Notes: a model not told the origin generated them from the letters alone. Shown: positions 24,486 to 36,539, counted from the stretch's first letter. The stretch: 64,000 nucleotides of DNA from Euryodendron excelsum (GCA_033060915.1 CM065381.1:30637336-30701335); one strand, 5' to 3'. Numbers and translations are program-made.

Positions 24486-25600
24486 TACATCATATGGGAG
24501 TCTACTCTACTGGTAAAATTTCTTGAGGTTGTTGGCATTCCAAGGTCGGGGTAGCTGTCTCCCATCTTCGACAGTTTCCAGTCGGTATGCCCCATCGCCG
24601 ACTTAGGACGCTACTCGGTAGGGACCCTCCCAGTTGGGGTCGAGCTTGCCATCTACTGGGTTCTTTATTGCCCCCAATAATTTCCATAACACAAAGTCCC
24701 GTGGTACAAAGTTTCTTGAATGAACCCGTTTGTTGTAAGAACGACTTAACTGCTGTGGATACTCAGTGAGTCTAATCAAGGCAGCTTCCCTGTTTTATTC
24801 GATAAGATCCAGATCTTTAGCCAGAGTTTGGTCGTTAAGTTCGGTATTGAATGCTACCAATCTGATCATTGGTAAACCTACCTCTAAGGGTATGACTGCT
24901 TCCACCCCGTAGGCCAAAGAAAAGGGGGTTTGGCCAGTAGATCTTCTTGGGGTGGTTCTATAGGACCATAGGACGCTGAGTAGTTCCTCCACCCATTTCC
25001 CTTTAGCCCTTTTAAGTCGTTTCTTAATCCCATTGAGCATAGTCTTGTTTGAAACTTTGGCCTGCCCATTGCACTGTAGGTAGGCCGGTTTTGAATAGTA
25101 ATTTCTGATCCCGAGTTCTTCGCAGAACGACCTGAACATGTTTCCATCAAATTGGGTGCTGTTATTCGAGACGAGTGAATGAGGTACGCCGAACCTTGTC
25201 ACTATGTTTTCCAGGTGAATCTTTTGGCATCAATCTCTCTGATGGTTGACAAGGGCTCTGTCTATACCCATTTAGCGAAATAATCTGTGGCCACAATGAG
25301 CAACCTCTTATTCCCGGGAGCTCCGACTATGTCCAAGGGCTAGTTATGGTTTCGAGATCCTTAGCAGGTTAATGTATGATTGGAGCGTACCTTTGACACT
25401 TTTCACACTTTAGAACGTACTAGGTTGCGTCTTTTTGCATATAGCGCCACCAGTATCCTTATAAGATAGCTCGGTGAGCTACAGATCTTCCACTGACGTG
25501 ACTTCCATATATCCCTTCAAGGATTTCAAACAGGATGCCCTGCACCTTGTTCGAGTAGACACAGTGCAAGTAAGGACCTGTGAAGGACTTCCTGTAGAGT
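24486..25600 (-). pseudogene. Integrase region of the Tat element (inactive)
   Basis: The core is clearest at 24795-25202: FGVPHSLVSNNSTQFDG, the family phrase NGQAKVSNKTML, WSYRTTPRRSTGQTPFSLAYGVEAVIP, and a C-terminal WEGPY near 24620. In active integrases the second catalytic Asp lies in SDNGTQFD; here it reads SNNSTQFD. The catalytic Glu in GQAEV is replaced by Lys (GQAKV). Both changes fit G-to-A on the coding strand. The N-terminal zinc region (about 25200-25500) is broken by frameshifts. The reading ends at a TAA near 24486. Confidence 0.88.
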
Positions 25601-26310
25601 TCCTTGTTTGGTGATAGCCAGTATCTGAGGGCTTTATGTTTGATCCGTCTAACTTCGTTTTTGTCCTTCGGTAGCTTGACTTTGTCAAGATAGGAGATAA
25701 TTGGGTCCATCCAGGATGACCCCAATTGTTCAATAGCCAGAGCTTGTTCTGCCTCATGAAATATGCTCGATCTGGCTAAGGTCTCCATATTGATTGTTCT
25801 TTTTGACCCTGACTTTAGGGCTGTTGCTAGTGTAGCTAAGGCATTGGCATGAGAGTTGTTGTCTCGTCTGATCTGGCGGAGTTTGTAGTTGCCGAACTTG
25901 GTGAGCAACTCCTTAGCTTTTGCTAGGTATTGTGTCATTCTGTCATTTTTTGCTGCGTATTCTTTCGTAATCTGGTTGACTACTAATAAGGAGTCCGAGT
26001 AGATGACAATCTCGGCAATTTTCAGTTCAATGGCTCGGCGTACTCGAGTGAGCAGGGCCTCGTATTCAGATTCATTGTTTGAGGCGGTGAACTCGAGTTT
26101 GATAGCTTGTTCGATGGCCAAACCGTTTGGTGTAATGAGCACTATGCTTGATCCTGCCCCCCAGTCATTGGATACTCCGTCAACAGAGTTTCCAATAATT
26201 AGCACTCTCCTAAAGGTCCAGGGGGAGGTCGTCTTGCTGTTGAGCAGGAGGTGTGGGTGGGTTGGTCTCCAGTGGTAGTTCAACAGAAAATTCGGCAATG
26301 AAGTCAACAA
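25459..26310 (-). pseudogene. Archaeal-type RNase H domain of the Tat polyprotein
   Basis: A 283-codon open stretch contains DGVSNDWGAGSSIVLITPNG, EFTASNNESEYEALL, IVIYSDSLLVVNQI and NNSHANALATLA. The Asp, Glu, Asp and terminal Asn/His-Ala elements follow RNase H order. This second, plant-type domain with the NNE-EYEALL signature is characteristic of Tat elements with two RNase H domains. It is the longest uninterrupted frame in the element, although upstream and downstream frames are shifted. The first, retroviral-type RNase H (about 26310-26700) is present only as frameshifted fragments. Confidence 0.82.
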
Positions 26311-26699
26311 TCACCTGACCTTTCACTGCCTATCTTTGGTGGAACTTGAAGTCAAATTCTCCTAATTTCATAGCCTATTTTTCTAATCTTCTAGAAAAGT
26401 CGGCCCTTCTGAGAAGCAGTTTGAGCTAATGATCCATGAGGACGTTGATGGTATGAGTTTTGAAGTAGTGTACCAATTTGCGAGATGCCACTACCAATGC
26501 AAGTGCTAATTTTTTTAGTGGTAAGTACCTACTTTCTGCCCCCAAGAGAGTTTTACTAACATAATAGATAAGCATTTGTTGTCAATCTTGTTGCCGGAGT
26601 AGAACGACACTAACTACATGCTCCAATACTGCGAGGTAGAGAAAGAGTTCTTCACGCTTGAATGGGGTTGAAAGTAAGGGTGGCTGGGTTCAGTATTTC

Positions 26700-27650
26700 T
26701 TCAAATCATCGAGGGCTTGATCACATTTCGAAGTTCATTTGAATTGTTCACGTTTTTTTAGAAGCTGGAAGAATGGTCGGCACTTATTTGAAGATCGGCT
26801 GATGAATCTGTTGAGTGCCATTGCCATTTCAGTAAGCTTTTGTACTTCTTTAGCATTCTTTGGGGCTTGGACGCCCTGGATTACATTGATTTGTCACGGG
26901 CCCACTTCAATGCCCCGATGTGTGACCAAAAACTCCAGGAATTTTCTCGAGCTGACTCTGAATACGCACTTGGAGGCGTTTAACCTCATTTTGTACTGCT
27001 TCAGAATTCTGAACACTCCTTTCAGATCCTCCAAATGGGAGCTGTTGACTTTGTTTTTTACCACCATATCGTCAATGTAGATCTCCACAGTGCTGCCGAT
27101 ATGGTCTTTAAACATTCTGGTGACTAGTCGCTAGTAAGTGGCCCCAGCGTTCTTCAAACCAAAAGGTATTACTTTGTAGCAAAATATACCCTTTGGAGTG
27201 TTGAAGGCTGTCTTCTTCTGATCATCTAGACGGAGGGGAATCTGGTGATAACCCTAGAAAGCATCTAAGAAGCTCATCCTCCCGAAACCGGCTATTGCAT
27301 CTACGAACTGGTTGATCTTTGAAAGGGGGAAACGATCCTTGGGGCACGGTTTATTTAGATCAGTGAAGTCAACATAAACCCTCCACTTGCCTCCTTCTTC
27401 ACCACCACAGTGTTCGAAAGCCAGCTTGGGTAGTGGACTTTTCGAATTGCCCCAACTTCCAAAAGCTTTTCGATTTCTTGAATAATGGCGTCCACATGCT
27501 GTGTTGCCGCCCTCCTTCTCTTTTGGACCACAGGTCGACACTTTGGGTTGATGTTCAGTCTGTGGCAGGCAACCTCGGCATCAATCCTTGGTATATCGTA
27601 AGGAGTCCAGGCGAACACCTCAAGGTAATTTGTCAGCAACTCGGTTAGAG
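26700..27650 (-). pseudogene. Reverse transcriptase region of the Tat element (broken)
   Basis: Recognisable in order are DIPRIDAEVACHRLNINP, IQEIEKLLEVGAIRKVHYPSWLSNTVVVKK, WRVYVDFTDLNKPCPKDRFPLS, MSFLDAF, and the catalytic YIDDMVVK (near 27060-27082). The reading frame shifts near 27410, between the KK and WRVYVD segments. In-frame stops follow MSFLDAF (near 27256) and GATY (near 27133). The YIDD box itself is intact. The polymerase cannot be made as one chain. Confidence 0.88.
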
Positions 27651-28505
27651 AGTTCTCCTTAATTTTTGATAAGGACGTGCCGATGACAAAGTATTTATCA
27701 TCCTGTCGATATGTATCTTCTTTAGTTCTTCAATAGCCTTATTCGCCGATGTCTGCCCCACATCGTCAATAGTAGGTGTGTCCTTGTGTAGCTCCATCAT
27801 TTGTACCTTTTCAACTTTTATCTTTATTGTGCATGCCGTCAGGAAACACTGTTTGGCAGCCACTTGGTCTCCTCTTATTTGTTCCACTCCACCGAGGACA
27901 GGGAATCTATTCAGCTGATGGTAGGATGATGAGATAGCTTTTATAAGGTGCAACTAGGTACATCTCATAATCGCATTATAGGGGGAAAGCATATTGACTA
28001 TTAGGAATTCTATCTGCAACGTAATTCCCTCGACAATCACAGGAATTGTTACCTTTTCCAAAGGCCAAACTGGGTCCGAGCTGAATCCCATCAATGGGTT
28101 AAGTGATGGCTTGAGATCATACTCTTTGAGCTCCAATTTTTTAAACAGGCTGTAATACATGACTTTGGAGAAGCTTTCTTGGCCGATGAGCAACCTTCTC
28201 ACGTCGCAGTCCGCCATCCTCAATGTCAGAACCAAAGCGTCATTGTGAGGGCTCTGCACCTCCATGAGATCTTCATCAATGAAGGTTATGGATGCAGGAC
28301 CACTACCGACCATAACCTTTTTAGACAGGGGTTGTGTCTGCATCACTTCCCTTAATTGCGCAGCTTTTGGTATCTCAGCCCAATATCTCTGTGGGTCGAC
28401 AGTTTCTGATTCAGCCAAACCGTGCAGTACATTGATTACTCGGACTAGTCTTGCTTCGTTCTCCTTTGTGGGACAGCTACCATTCGTGGCTGCTCGACCT
28501 CGCAC
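27645..28505 (-). pseudogene. Retroviral-type aspartic protease region of the Tat element (inactive)
   Basis: It contains PHNDALVLTLRMADCDVRRLLI, where related elements continue with a DNGSSADI-type active site. Here the site reads GQESFSKV, so the catalytic Asp and following Gly are gone. MGFSSDPVWPLEKVTIPV and YNAIMRCT follow, then a stop (TAG near 27954) where relatives have Trp before LHLIKAISSSYH. The frame then continues with GGVEQIRGDQVAAKQC, typical of the linker before reverse transcriptase. Confidence 0.8.
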
Positions 28506-30085
28506 TTTGTCTTGTCCCGATCAATATACTAGTCAAGATGGCCAGTCTTGGCTAAATCTTCCAAGTGGCTCTTGAGATGCCGACACTGTTCTGTCTTATG
28601 CCTTTTCTCCCAGTGATAGGAGCCAAACCTCTTTTGGTCTCGTGACACTGGGTCCCCTCCCAACTTTGGAGGCCATTTGAAAAACGGTTTGTCGTGAATT
28701 TGGGGCAAGATTTTGTAGATAGGATCTTTAAAGACTGTGTAGACCCCATCATTCACCTTTTTGCCCCGGTTGTTGTTGTCTTATTGGCGAGGCTTCTTGG
28801 CTTCCCTTCTGTTCGTCTTCTCGACAACTATGCCAACCTTTTCTGAAATCGGCTAAGGCGCATTTTTGTCCAATCGGGTGTATAGCTCGATTCTGGACAT
28901 CAAATCTTGTACGGTGAAGGCCAACTTCTTCATTAAGGATTGCCACAAACGGTGCTCCCTGGGCAGATTGATTTTGAATTGGGTCACTGCCAACTGCTCG
29001 CTGCATTCGTCAATCTCGTTGTATACCTCCCAGTAGCACCTTACATATTCCGGCAATCTTTCTCCCTCGCCCTTCTGTAAGGTTAGTAAGAAATCAACTT
29101 CCTTAGGTTGCATGTTGTTGGCTATGAAGCGCACAGTAAAAAACTCGGCAAGTTGCCTCCAGTTTGACATTGACTTGGATGATCATTTGTCGAACCAACG
29201 TAAGGCTATATCCCCCAAACTAGAGGGAAAGATTCGGCACATCAGTGATTAGTCTGCGCTCCATAATGCCATCATTTGCTTGCAGTGCCGAACATGACTG
29301 ACTAGGTTAGCCTTTCCGTCATATGGAGTGAACTTCGGGGGTGTGAATTTTCGAGGAGGTTGGAGGGACTCAATCTCCTCCATGAATGGTGCGGATGTAA
29401 TCTGGTCCAAGGCCTTTTTTATCAGGTCATGGGTTATGCGGTCTTTGGTATGCTGCTTCTTATCCTCCAGCTTTTCATTGAACCACTTTTCCTAATCTTT
29501 TTGTTGCCGACCAGCCTCCGCCTGAGCATCATTTTGTGAAGTCCGGCTCCTTCTTCGGCGCTAATCTACTTGCCTATCCTCACAACGCTCGGTGCTGGAG
29601 GTGTAACTCCCCCGTAATCGCGGCGCTGGAGCATTTTTGCTTCTGATGTCCCAGCTTTTTGCAATTCTTTCACGATCTGGGGACCCTTCCTTGCCACACC
29701 TATCTTTTTTGGAGATTGCCTCCTTCATAACCCGAACCTGAGAGGTGAGGTAGGTAATCTCTTCACAGCGCTGCTGAATCTCCCTTTTAGCGGAATGGAG
29801 CGTATTGTCGCTTGGGATGCATCCACTGGAGAGTGAAGGGGTAAGGCCCCAGTAGTGGTTTCTGCCGAGGTTTGGCTCCCTGACGTAATATGAGTTTCTC
29901 CGCAATCTATCTCGTGCTTCCTGGTGGCTCTAAGTAAGGGTCTGTATTTCCGACATCATCACTCTACCTCGGCGGCAATCTACTGGGGTAGATCATCAGT
30001 ATGCCGAATTAGTGTGATCCTTGCTAGAGGAAGCCCCATTGCCTCGCTCATTGTGGTTCTCTCATCTTTGATCGTTTGAACTCAT
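28506..30085 (-). pseudogene. Gag region of the Tat element (broken)
   Basis: The likely start is the ATG at 30083-30085, shortly after the primer site. The Retrotrans_gag domain spans about 28850-29330: FTPYDGKANLVSHVRHCKQMMALW, LGDIALRWF, LAEFFTVRFIANN and EYVRCYWEVYNEID. A degenerate zinc-knuckle region lies near 28620-28560: YHWEKRHKTEQCRHLKSHLE, with the usual first Cys missing. Several stops interrupt the frame near its start and around 29560. Gag and protease are in different frames. Confidence 0.82.
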
Positions 30086-30099
30086 GGTTATCTTAGCCC

Positions 30100-30116
30100 T
30101 CCCACAGATGGTGCCA
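30100..30116 (-). other. Primer binding site of the Tat element
   Basis: On the minus strand, two bases inside the 5' LTR, the sequence is TGGCACCATCTGTGGGA. This resembles the TGGCGCCGTCTGTGGGA form common in Tat-type elements. I cannot assign the tRNA with certainty. Confidence 0.75.
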
Positions 30117-30118
30117 AT

Positions 30119-30724
30119 TGTAAGGGAAATTTTTGGGAAGACCTGACCGAATTACTTAAACCAGTATTAATGAGCCCAAACTTTCTGCAAGAAGAACAAA
30201 GAGGTTAGAATGGGTCGACCCTCTTTGGGTGGATCACACTCCGACGATTAAGTTAGCAAGCTTAATCGAGAATTGAATAAATGAAGGCAGTGTATACTTC
30301 AAAATTATTGTCCATACCTTACTCTTGAGGGCTTTGGTATTTATAGTGTGATTGATGGAGTGTTTTGTTTCTAGTCTACCAGAAGGTCATCATAACATGC
30401 TGTGTAAACTTCATCATTCGCCGCCGACTGACCGAATGCAGGTCCTGCCTTACCGTCATACCAAAATCCAGTTGATCGAACGTGCAAATCGACGTCGCGT
30501 GGGGAGCCGCTAGCTCATTTAATGTGGGTCGACTCCGCATTAAATGCTCTGAGACCGTTAGCGGTTTAGGCTTACCTTTTACGGGTTTGGGCATTAGTCG
30601 GCAGCAGGTTGGTATACTTGGCCAAACCGGCTTTAGTATTAATTTGGGCCGCCCTGCAGCTCAGCTCCATTTATTTTGATTAGGCCTAACCGAATGGTTT
30701 GGGCTGTGATCATTTTATCCCTTA
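30119..30724 (-). repeat. 5' LTR of the Tat element
   Basis: It aligns end to end with 20353-20956. The outer end has changed from CCCACA to CCCTTA. A TATA box (TATAAATA on the minus strand) is at 30338-30345, expected to drive gag-pol transcription leftward. Confidence 0.92.
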
Positions 30725-30729
30725 AGTAA

Positions 30730-32411
30730 TATATAATATTAACAGCAATAGTTCTAAAACAGTATCTCAAAAAAAAAAAAAGGTACTCGTACTATATTAA
30801 TAGTAAAAACAGTACAATGTTCAATATAAGATTGATAACTATGATAAATACCATATTTTAAAGAAGGGACATTTGATTCCACAATATTCACCTACTACTC
30901 ATCCCACTGCACAACCATTTCTTAACAAAAATGTTACAAGCACACCCTTTATTTCGAAGTGTATTCTTTACATGCAAGTGAGTCCTACAGGTACTTAATA
31001 ATATGGATTCCATTAACTTGTGCTTAGTTAGTAAGAAAATGGGAGAAAAAAGCAGTGGCTGTGATATTACTCAGCTTTTAATGCATAAAGAAACTACTAG
31101 CTTAGCTAATCTCGCCATAAATTACTTCAATATTTTTCAACGTCACCATAAATCAGGGAACCAAAACCTTCAAAGTCTCATACTTTTGGCCATTAGGGTC
31201 ATGTAATTCAAGGATAGAGGAGGAAAACCTGGGGACTAGACTGTAGAACTATGGACATCAACCAGTGTTCCCTTCATCATTTCATCATCTATGTACATAT
31301 ATTTTTTTGATACTTCGAAGAGAAATCATCTATGGATATGGTGATAGGATATGCTTTCTGATTAATGCATCAAGTGGACTATGTCTTAGGCTTTGTTTGC
31401 TTTTGGGTTTGTTTGCCTTAAATTGTGGTAGAAAATTTCTGTTATCTACTAGTGTAAGATGTAGTTGTGGATTGAAATGGATGTTTGACTAAAGGCTAAA
31501 TAGAATTGGGACAATACTTTGTAACTTTGTACCCCTCATGGGCCCTTGAGAGGGGGTAGTGTGTGGGAACTATACAACTAGTGGGGCTGTTGGGAGCCTT
31601 AATATATGAAATGAAATCCAAAAGACAAATGCTATTGGGCACGTTTATTTCGCGTGATGGGATGAGAGAATACGAGAATACGAAATTTTGAGACATTAAA
31701 TTTTAAGAATTACAAATTTGTAGAGGGTAATTTGATGATTTAACCTCCAATCTCGAGTCTTTAGATTTTTTTATTTTATCTTGAAGATTATGTATATAAT
31801 TTTGTATACACAGGATAAAAGGTCTTATCTAAATTTCATGGCCTTTTCTCACCAAACAAACGTGACCTATAAGGCCATAAAAATATGGGATGGATAAGTC
31901 TTGCATTCACATTAACAACTTGATTTTGCCGTTTTGTCGGATTTATTGGAAATTTGTGGCTTGAATGGTGTTAACTTTAAAAGTTGAGTAAATTTTTTCC
32001 AACTACTCACAAAGTCTTTAGGGGTTGCTTGGAAATGACCAAATATTGAGCCAGCTTTCCCTAACCAGGAAATTTAACTTTTAATTAATAGATACATGCC
32101 CCTTTTTGGCCAAGAATGTTGTGGGTATTACATCTCAATGCACACTTTCTGTGAACAAATTGCCTTCTGTAATTTGGTGGGGCTAAGAAATTGAATAGGT
32201 ATTTGTCAAAAAAGTCTTTTTTTTTTTTTTTTGTTTGATTACCTATATCACTTTCTCATTCATTTTCAAGACCTAAACTAACCTTACTGCATAATTCCAG
32301 ACCTATTTGAGTAGGTATTTATGTCATGTATATAGTGGCAGAATGATTTTTTTTTAATTAATAATAGCACACTTGACATCCATTTATATGTATAATGGGT
32401 ATAAGTTTACA
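30730..32411. other. AT-rich intergenic DNA
   Basis: No gene or element boundary is recognised between the Tat element and the minus-strand Helitron. Frames of 66-75 codons here have no recognisable features. Confidence 0.45.
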
Positions 32412-33834
32412 CTAATAATGAACCCGTGCTATGCACGGGGAGTTATGTACGAGAATAAGAAAAAAAAAATGGTTTAAGAATGTATTTTTTACATAAAGTA
32501 TTTTTATATTCGATATCTTGTATATAATTTATAAACAAAATGAATATATTGGTATATGATTAAGACAATAATATTAGGCCACGAACTTAAAGAATAAGTT
32601 TTTCTCATCCAAAATGAAAAATACTTGCCACGTTAAATTAACTGCAAAGAAAAAAAAAATATTAGTAATAGACAAAAATTGAAGTGATCAACTTAATTTT
32701 TGCAAAAGGATATTAATAGAAATATTTGAATTGTTTGAATTTAGATTTTTTTTCTAAAAAACTATTAATAGATATATTCCTTTAGACCCAATCATAAATG
32801 GATAAGGTTTTAATTTAATGTTTGACCTAGGATATTAAACATTATAAAAAAGAGTAATATGCGTCTTATCTATTTTACATTTAATTAGGGTCCACATAAA
32901 AATTGTAATAAATATTTATAAAAAAAATCAGTGATTAGTTGACATACATATTTCAATTTTTTCTAAATTTATAACTCTAAAACGATGAGTTAGGCTTTTA
33001 AACTCAAAGAGCAAACAACCTACTACTATAATATACTACAATTGCATAACAATAGGTGTCTATTTTTTAAAAATTTTAAGGGAGTGAGCTTAGAAAATAC
33101 ATAATAGTTTGAATTTTGATATAGATTTTAGAAAACTATGATATTAATTGATAGACATTATTAATTACAGATGCCAGAGTTTTAAAGTTAACTTAAAATT
33201 ATTCTAATATTACAAAAAGTTAAAATTTGTCAAAATTATTTTAATATTGATATAGATAGATAAATGGATTGAATTTATAAAATTTAGAAAAAATAAGAAA
33301 AACTTAGAAAAAATCAATGATACTTTGACACATGTATCTTATATATCACAAAGTACTAGTCACTTAATGACACATATTCTTTCTATTTTAAAATTTTTAA
33401 CTATAAGTTATGATCAAGAAATGTTTCTTTAGGAGTATTATAATTAAAGAATTTTAAAATATTACCATAACTATCAATAAATAGAATTAATAAAATTAAG
33501 AAGAAATAAGAAAAAATTAGAAAGAATCAATGATATTTTGATACATGTATTTTATATATCACAAAGTACTAATAATTTAATGATACATGTTCTTTCTATT
33601 TTAGAAATTTAAAATCTTATTTAAGATTAACGAAGATTTCTTTAGGAGCATTATAATTAAAAAAATTTGAAAATGTCACCATAACTATTAATGAATAGCA
33701 TTTATGAAGCACAGAATAAATAAATTAAGAGGAACTAATAATAATATGGCCAATGTATTTTATGTTTTTAAAAAATAAAAATTTAGAGAAAAAGAGATTG
33801 AAAATTTCAATATTACTATAATATATAGTATAGA
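32412..33834 (-). mobile_element. Non-autonomous Helitron, minus orientation
   Basis: On the minus strand it begins TCTATACTATATATTATAG (33834 downward), preceded by A. It ends with the perfect hairpin CCCGTGCATAGCACGGG, TTCATTATTAG and then T. Terminal TTAG replaces the usual CTAG. Its body is similar to 16546-18049 through most of its 1.42 kb (shared phrases such as TTATGGTNACATTTTCAAATTTTT). There is no coding capacity. Confidence 0.75.
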
Positions 33835-35731
33835 TGGATAGAAATGTTTACATAGTATATAAATGGCAACTTTTTAAGGGAGTAATTATAAATTTTAGGG
33901 AGAAAACTGAGAAATATATATAAAATTATAAATAAAAAGGAAAATTACATATTTCCAGACATGGAATTCTGAAGTTCAAAATAGTAATGGGAGGCCTTGT
34001 ATGTTCGTTTCATTGCCTGAAAGATGGGACAAGGTAAGATTACATAACCCAAGTCAAATAATCCAATTCTTCTTAGTTTTGTGTTTTGTGTGCTTAGATG
34101 AAGAAATTATTTAGTAAAATCGAACACCGCATCAACATAATGACATGTATGCCCGACCTATTAAAAATAAACACTTATTTTTATTTTTGCCAACTCAATT
34201 ATATAAGTAATAAACATAAACAAGTTAAGAAAGTTTAATTTTCTTTACCTTAAAAATTAAGTCAGCCAACATATTGTCATTTTCAGTATCGTAAAGATTA
34301 CATTAATCAACATAAAAATGAGAGCAAATATTTACCTTTAATTGGTTGGGTGAAACTTATTCGATAATTTCTCCTTTAGATGAGTCAGGACAAGAGGGAC
34401 CAGATCCAGTCCTATATCCCATTTGGTTCAAGGACAGGATAGAAATGAATAAGAAGGAATTAAAGACCAAATGGACAATAATGTCTAAAAATCGACTACA
34501 TAATTCCATACAGGTTCCACGTACACTTGATATGTCACAATATCCCAAGCAGAAGGGTCGATTGGTCATTTTAGCTCTTGGTCCTATTACTCACTAGTAC
34601 AACATTAAGGGATTTACCGACGCTTCAAAAATGCTGGCAAATCCTTTAGCTGCGCTGAAATTTGTGCCCATTTAACTGATCATTTTTTTTCCTCGTTAAC
34701 GGTGTTTTATGAAAGGAGGCAAAAGTCCGTCTCCAATTTTCTTTTGATATTATATGTATAAAAATCATATGTAATCTTGTAACCGGTTTTGCTTGTAATA
34801 ATTGATGAACCTGTTCATATTCAGAAGCAAACTAATACATAAAAACTAATACTCTCATGCATTCAATTTAATCAAAGGCCATCCACATATCCAAAATTTC
34901 TAACAATTCAGAACATATCTAAAATAACACATCCAATGCTCAGTGTATACATGCCAATTTATAATCCTAGTTAGTAAATACTCATATTATTCACATATAA
35001 TATTCATATATACGTATTAATTAAAAAAAACTTCGGTTTTCTGTTCAAATCTGAAATCTAATTAAAAATATTTATTTTTTTGAGTTGAACCGTATAATGC
35101 ACGTATTAAACGTTTTACATATTATACTTTTAAAAAAAACTCGATTAAAAATTAGATATGATTTACTATAACTGTGACATATTATTAATTATATACTTAA
35201 TATATAATTCTAATAGTACTTGGAATATATAATATTTTTCTAGTACTTGGAATATTTAAATTATTAAATTTATTTTTCTATAATTTCTTATTAATACTCT
35301 AAATATGAAATTAAAAATTTAAATTAATAAATTAACGCATTCTTATATCAATTATTAAAATAATAAAGATAAAATTTATTAACCACCACTTAATTTAGCT
35401 GTTTGTTAATAATATTATTTTAAAAAATAACAAATGTGAGACCAAAATACTACCTATTAACATATATAAGAAGAAATTACTTATAAATATTATCATATTT
35501 TTTATTCTGACTTTTTAACCAATGTTCGTATAATACCTGAATAACAATAAATTCATATTTTTAACGTTATAGTATTTTTATGCCAAATTTTTTTACTATA
35601 TTTAAAAAAAAATTATATTAAACCCATATGTATTACTTACCGTTCTTTTACCGTCTCCGTATTTACTAATTATGCCCACAATAATTCAAAATAGCCTTGA
35701 TATTAACTTACATGGTAACCCAATGTTTAAG
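33835..35731. other. AT-rich intergenic DNA with an orphan CACTA-like terminus
   Basis: No gene is recognised. At 34592 the sequence CACTAGTACAACATTAAGGG followed by ATTTACCGACGC resembles the left terminus of a CACTA-type element, but no matching inverted end was found. An 83-codon frame just upstream (34346-34597) has no known family. Confidence 0.4.
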
Positions 35732-35734
35732 GGC

Positions 35735-35975
35735 CACTACAAGAAAAAAGGTTATTTGCGACGGATTATTTGTGATGGCTACCTATGCCGTCGTAAATAC
35801 CCAATTATTTGCGACGGCATCTTTCCCGACGTAAAAAAATGCTATTTTCGTCGGCACTATTTGCGACGGCGTTGTTGCCGTCGGGAAAGAGGGCAAAACG
35901 ACGTCGTTTTGCATGCACAAAGGCGACCCCCACTATTCGTGACGGCGTATTTGCGACGGGTTTGCCGTAGCAAAT
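35735..35975. repeat. Left terminal and subterminal repeats of the CACTA element
   Basis: After the terminus, TTTGCGACGG-type motifs recur about five times in both orientations (near 35755, 35800, 35812, 35863, 35952). In En/Spm such subterminal motifs are bound by TNPA. A perfect 20-bp palindrome, GCAAAACGACGTCGTTTTGC, lies at 35893-35912, and a GGGTAT...ATACCC stem follows near 36000-36030. Confidence 0.85.
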
Positions 35976-36539
35976 GTTTTAAATAAAACTACGTCGTTTG
36001 GGTATAAAACGAGGTCGTTTCGATACCCAATATCATCTACCCCCCTTTTCTTCCCCTCTTTCCCTCTTTCCCTCTTATTCGACCAGCCGCGCGCCCTAGC
36101 TTCGAACGATCGACGATCACCACTGCGACGCGATAGTGTTTCGACTGGAAGGCCATCGCCGGAGACGACGCCTGAAAGCCGCTGCCGGAAGACGACGCTT
36201 GGATGGCTTGCATTGCCGGAAGCCTTATCAACTGGTGAGCCGTCTCTCTTCCCTCCTCCCTCCTCCCTCGTCGCCTGCAGCGACGACTAGAAGCCCTAGC
36301 CGCTGAAACTCCTCACGGACTGCTACCCCTTGTCGACGAAGCTTTGCCTTGGTGTCGTCGCCGCCGGAAGTCCACACCCACTGGTAAGCTTCTCTCTTTC
36401 TCCCTCGTCGCCTCTCTGTTTCGAGCTCTCTGTTTCTATATCAGATATCACACATTATACATGTTCAAATTATTTCATGTATAAAATTCATCACATTATA
36501 AGACTCGGTTTTGTTAAAAAACTCAAGATCTGCTAGCAG

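Larger units (their letters stand above)
20353..30724 (-). mobile_element. Complete but decayed Tat-lineage Ty3/gypsy LTR retrotransposon with an antisense gene
   Basis: Two direct LTRs (20353-20956 and 30119-30724) are flanked by the target duplication AGTAA (20348-20352 and 30725-30729). The coding order on the minus strand is gag, protease, reverse transcriptase, RNase H, integrase, which is the Ty3/gypsy order. The Tat lineage is indicated by the primer site form, a long region between integrase and 3' LTR, an archaeal-type RNase H, tandem repeats downstream of integrase, and an extra antisense gene. The LTRs differ at very roughly 70 of 605 positions by eye, mostly transitions, so the insertion is old. 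Every polyprotein domain carries stops, frameshifts or lost catalytic residues. Confidence 0.92.
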
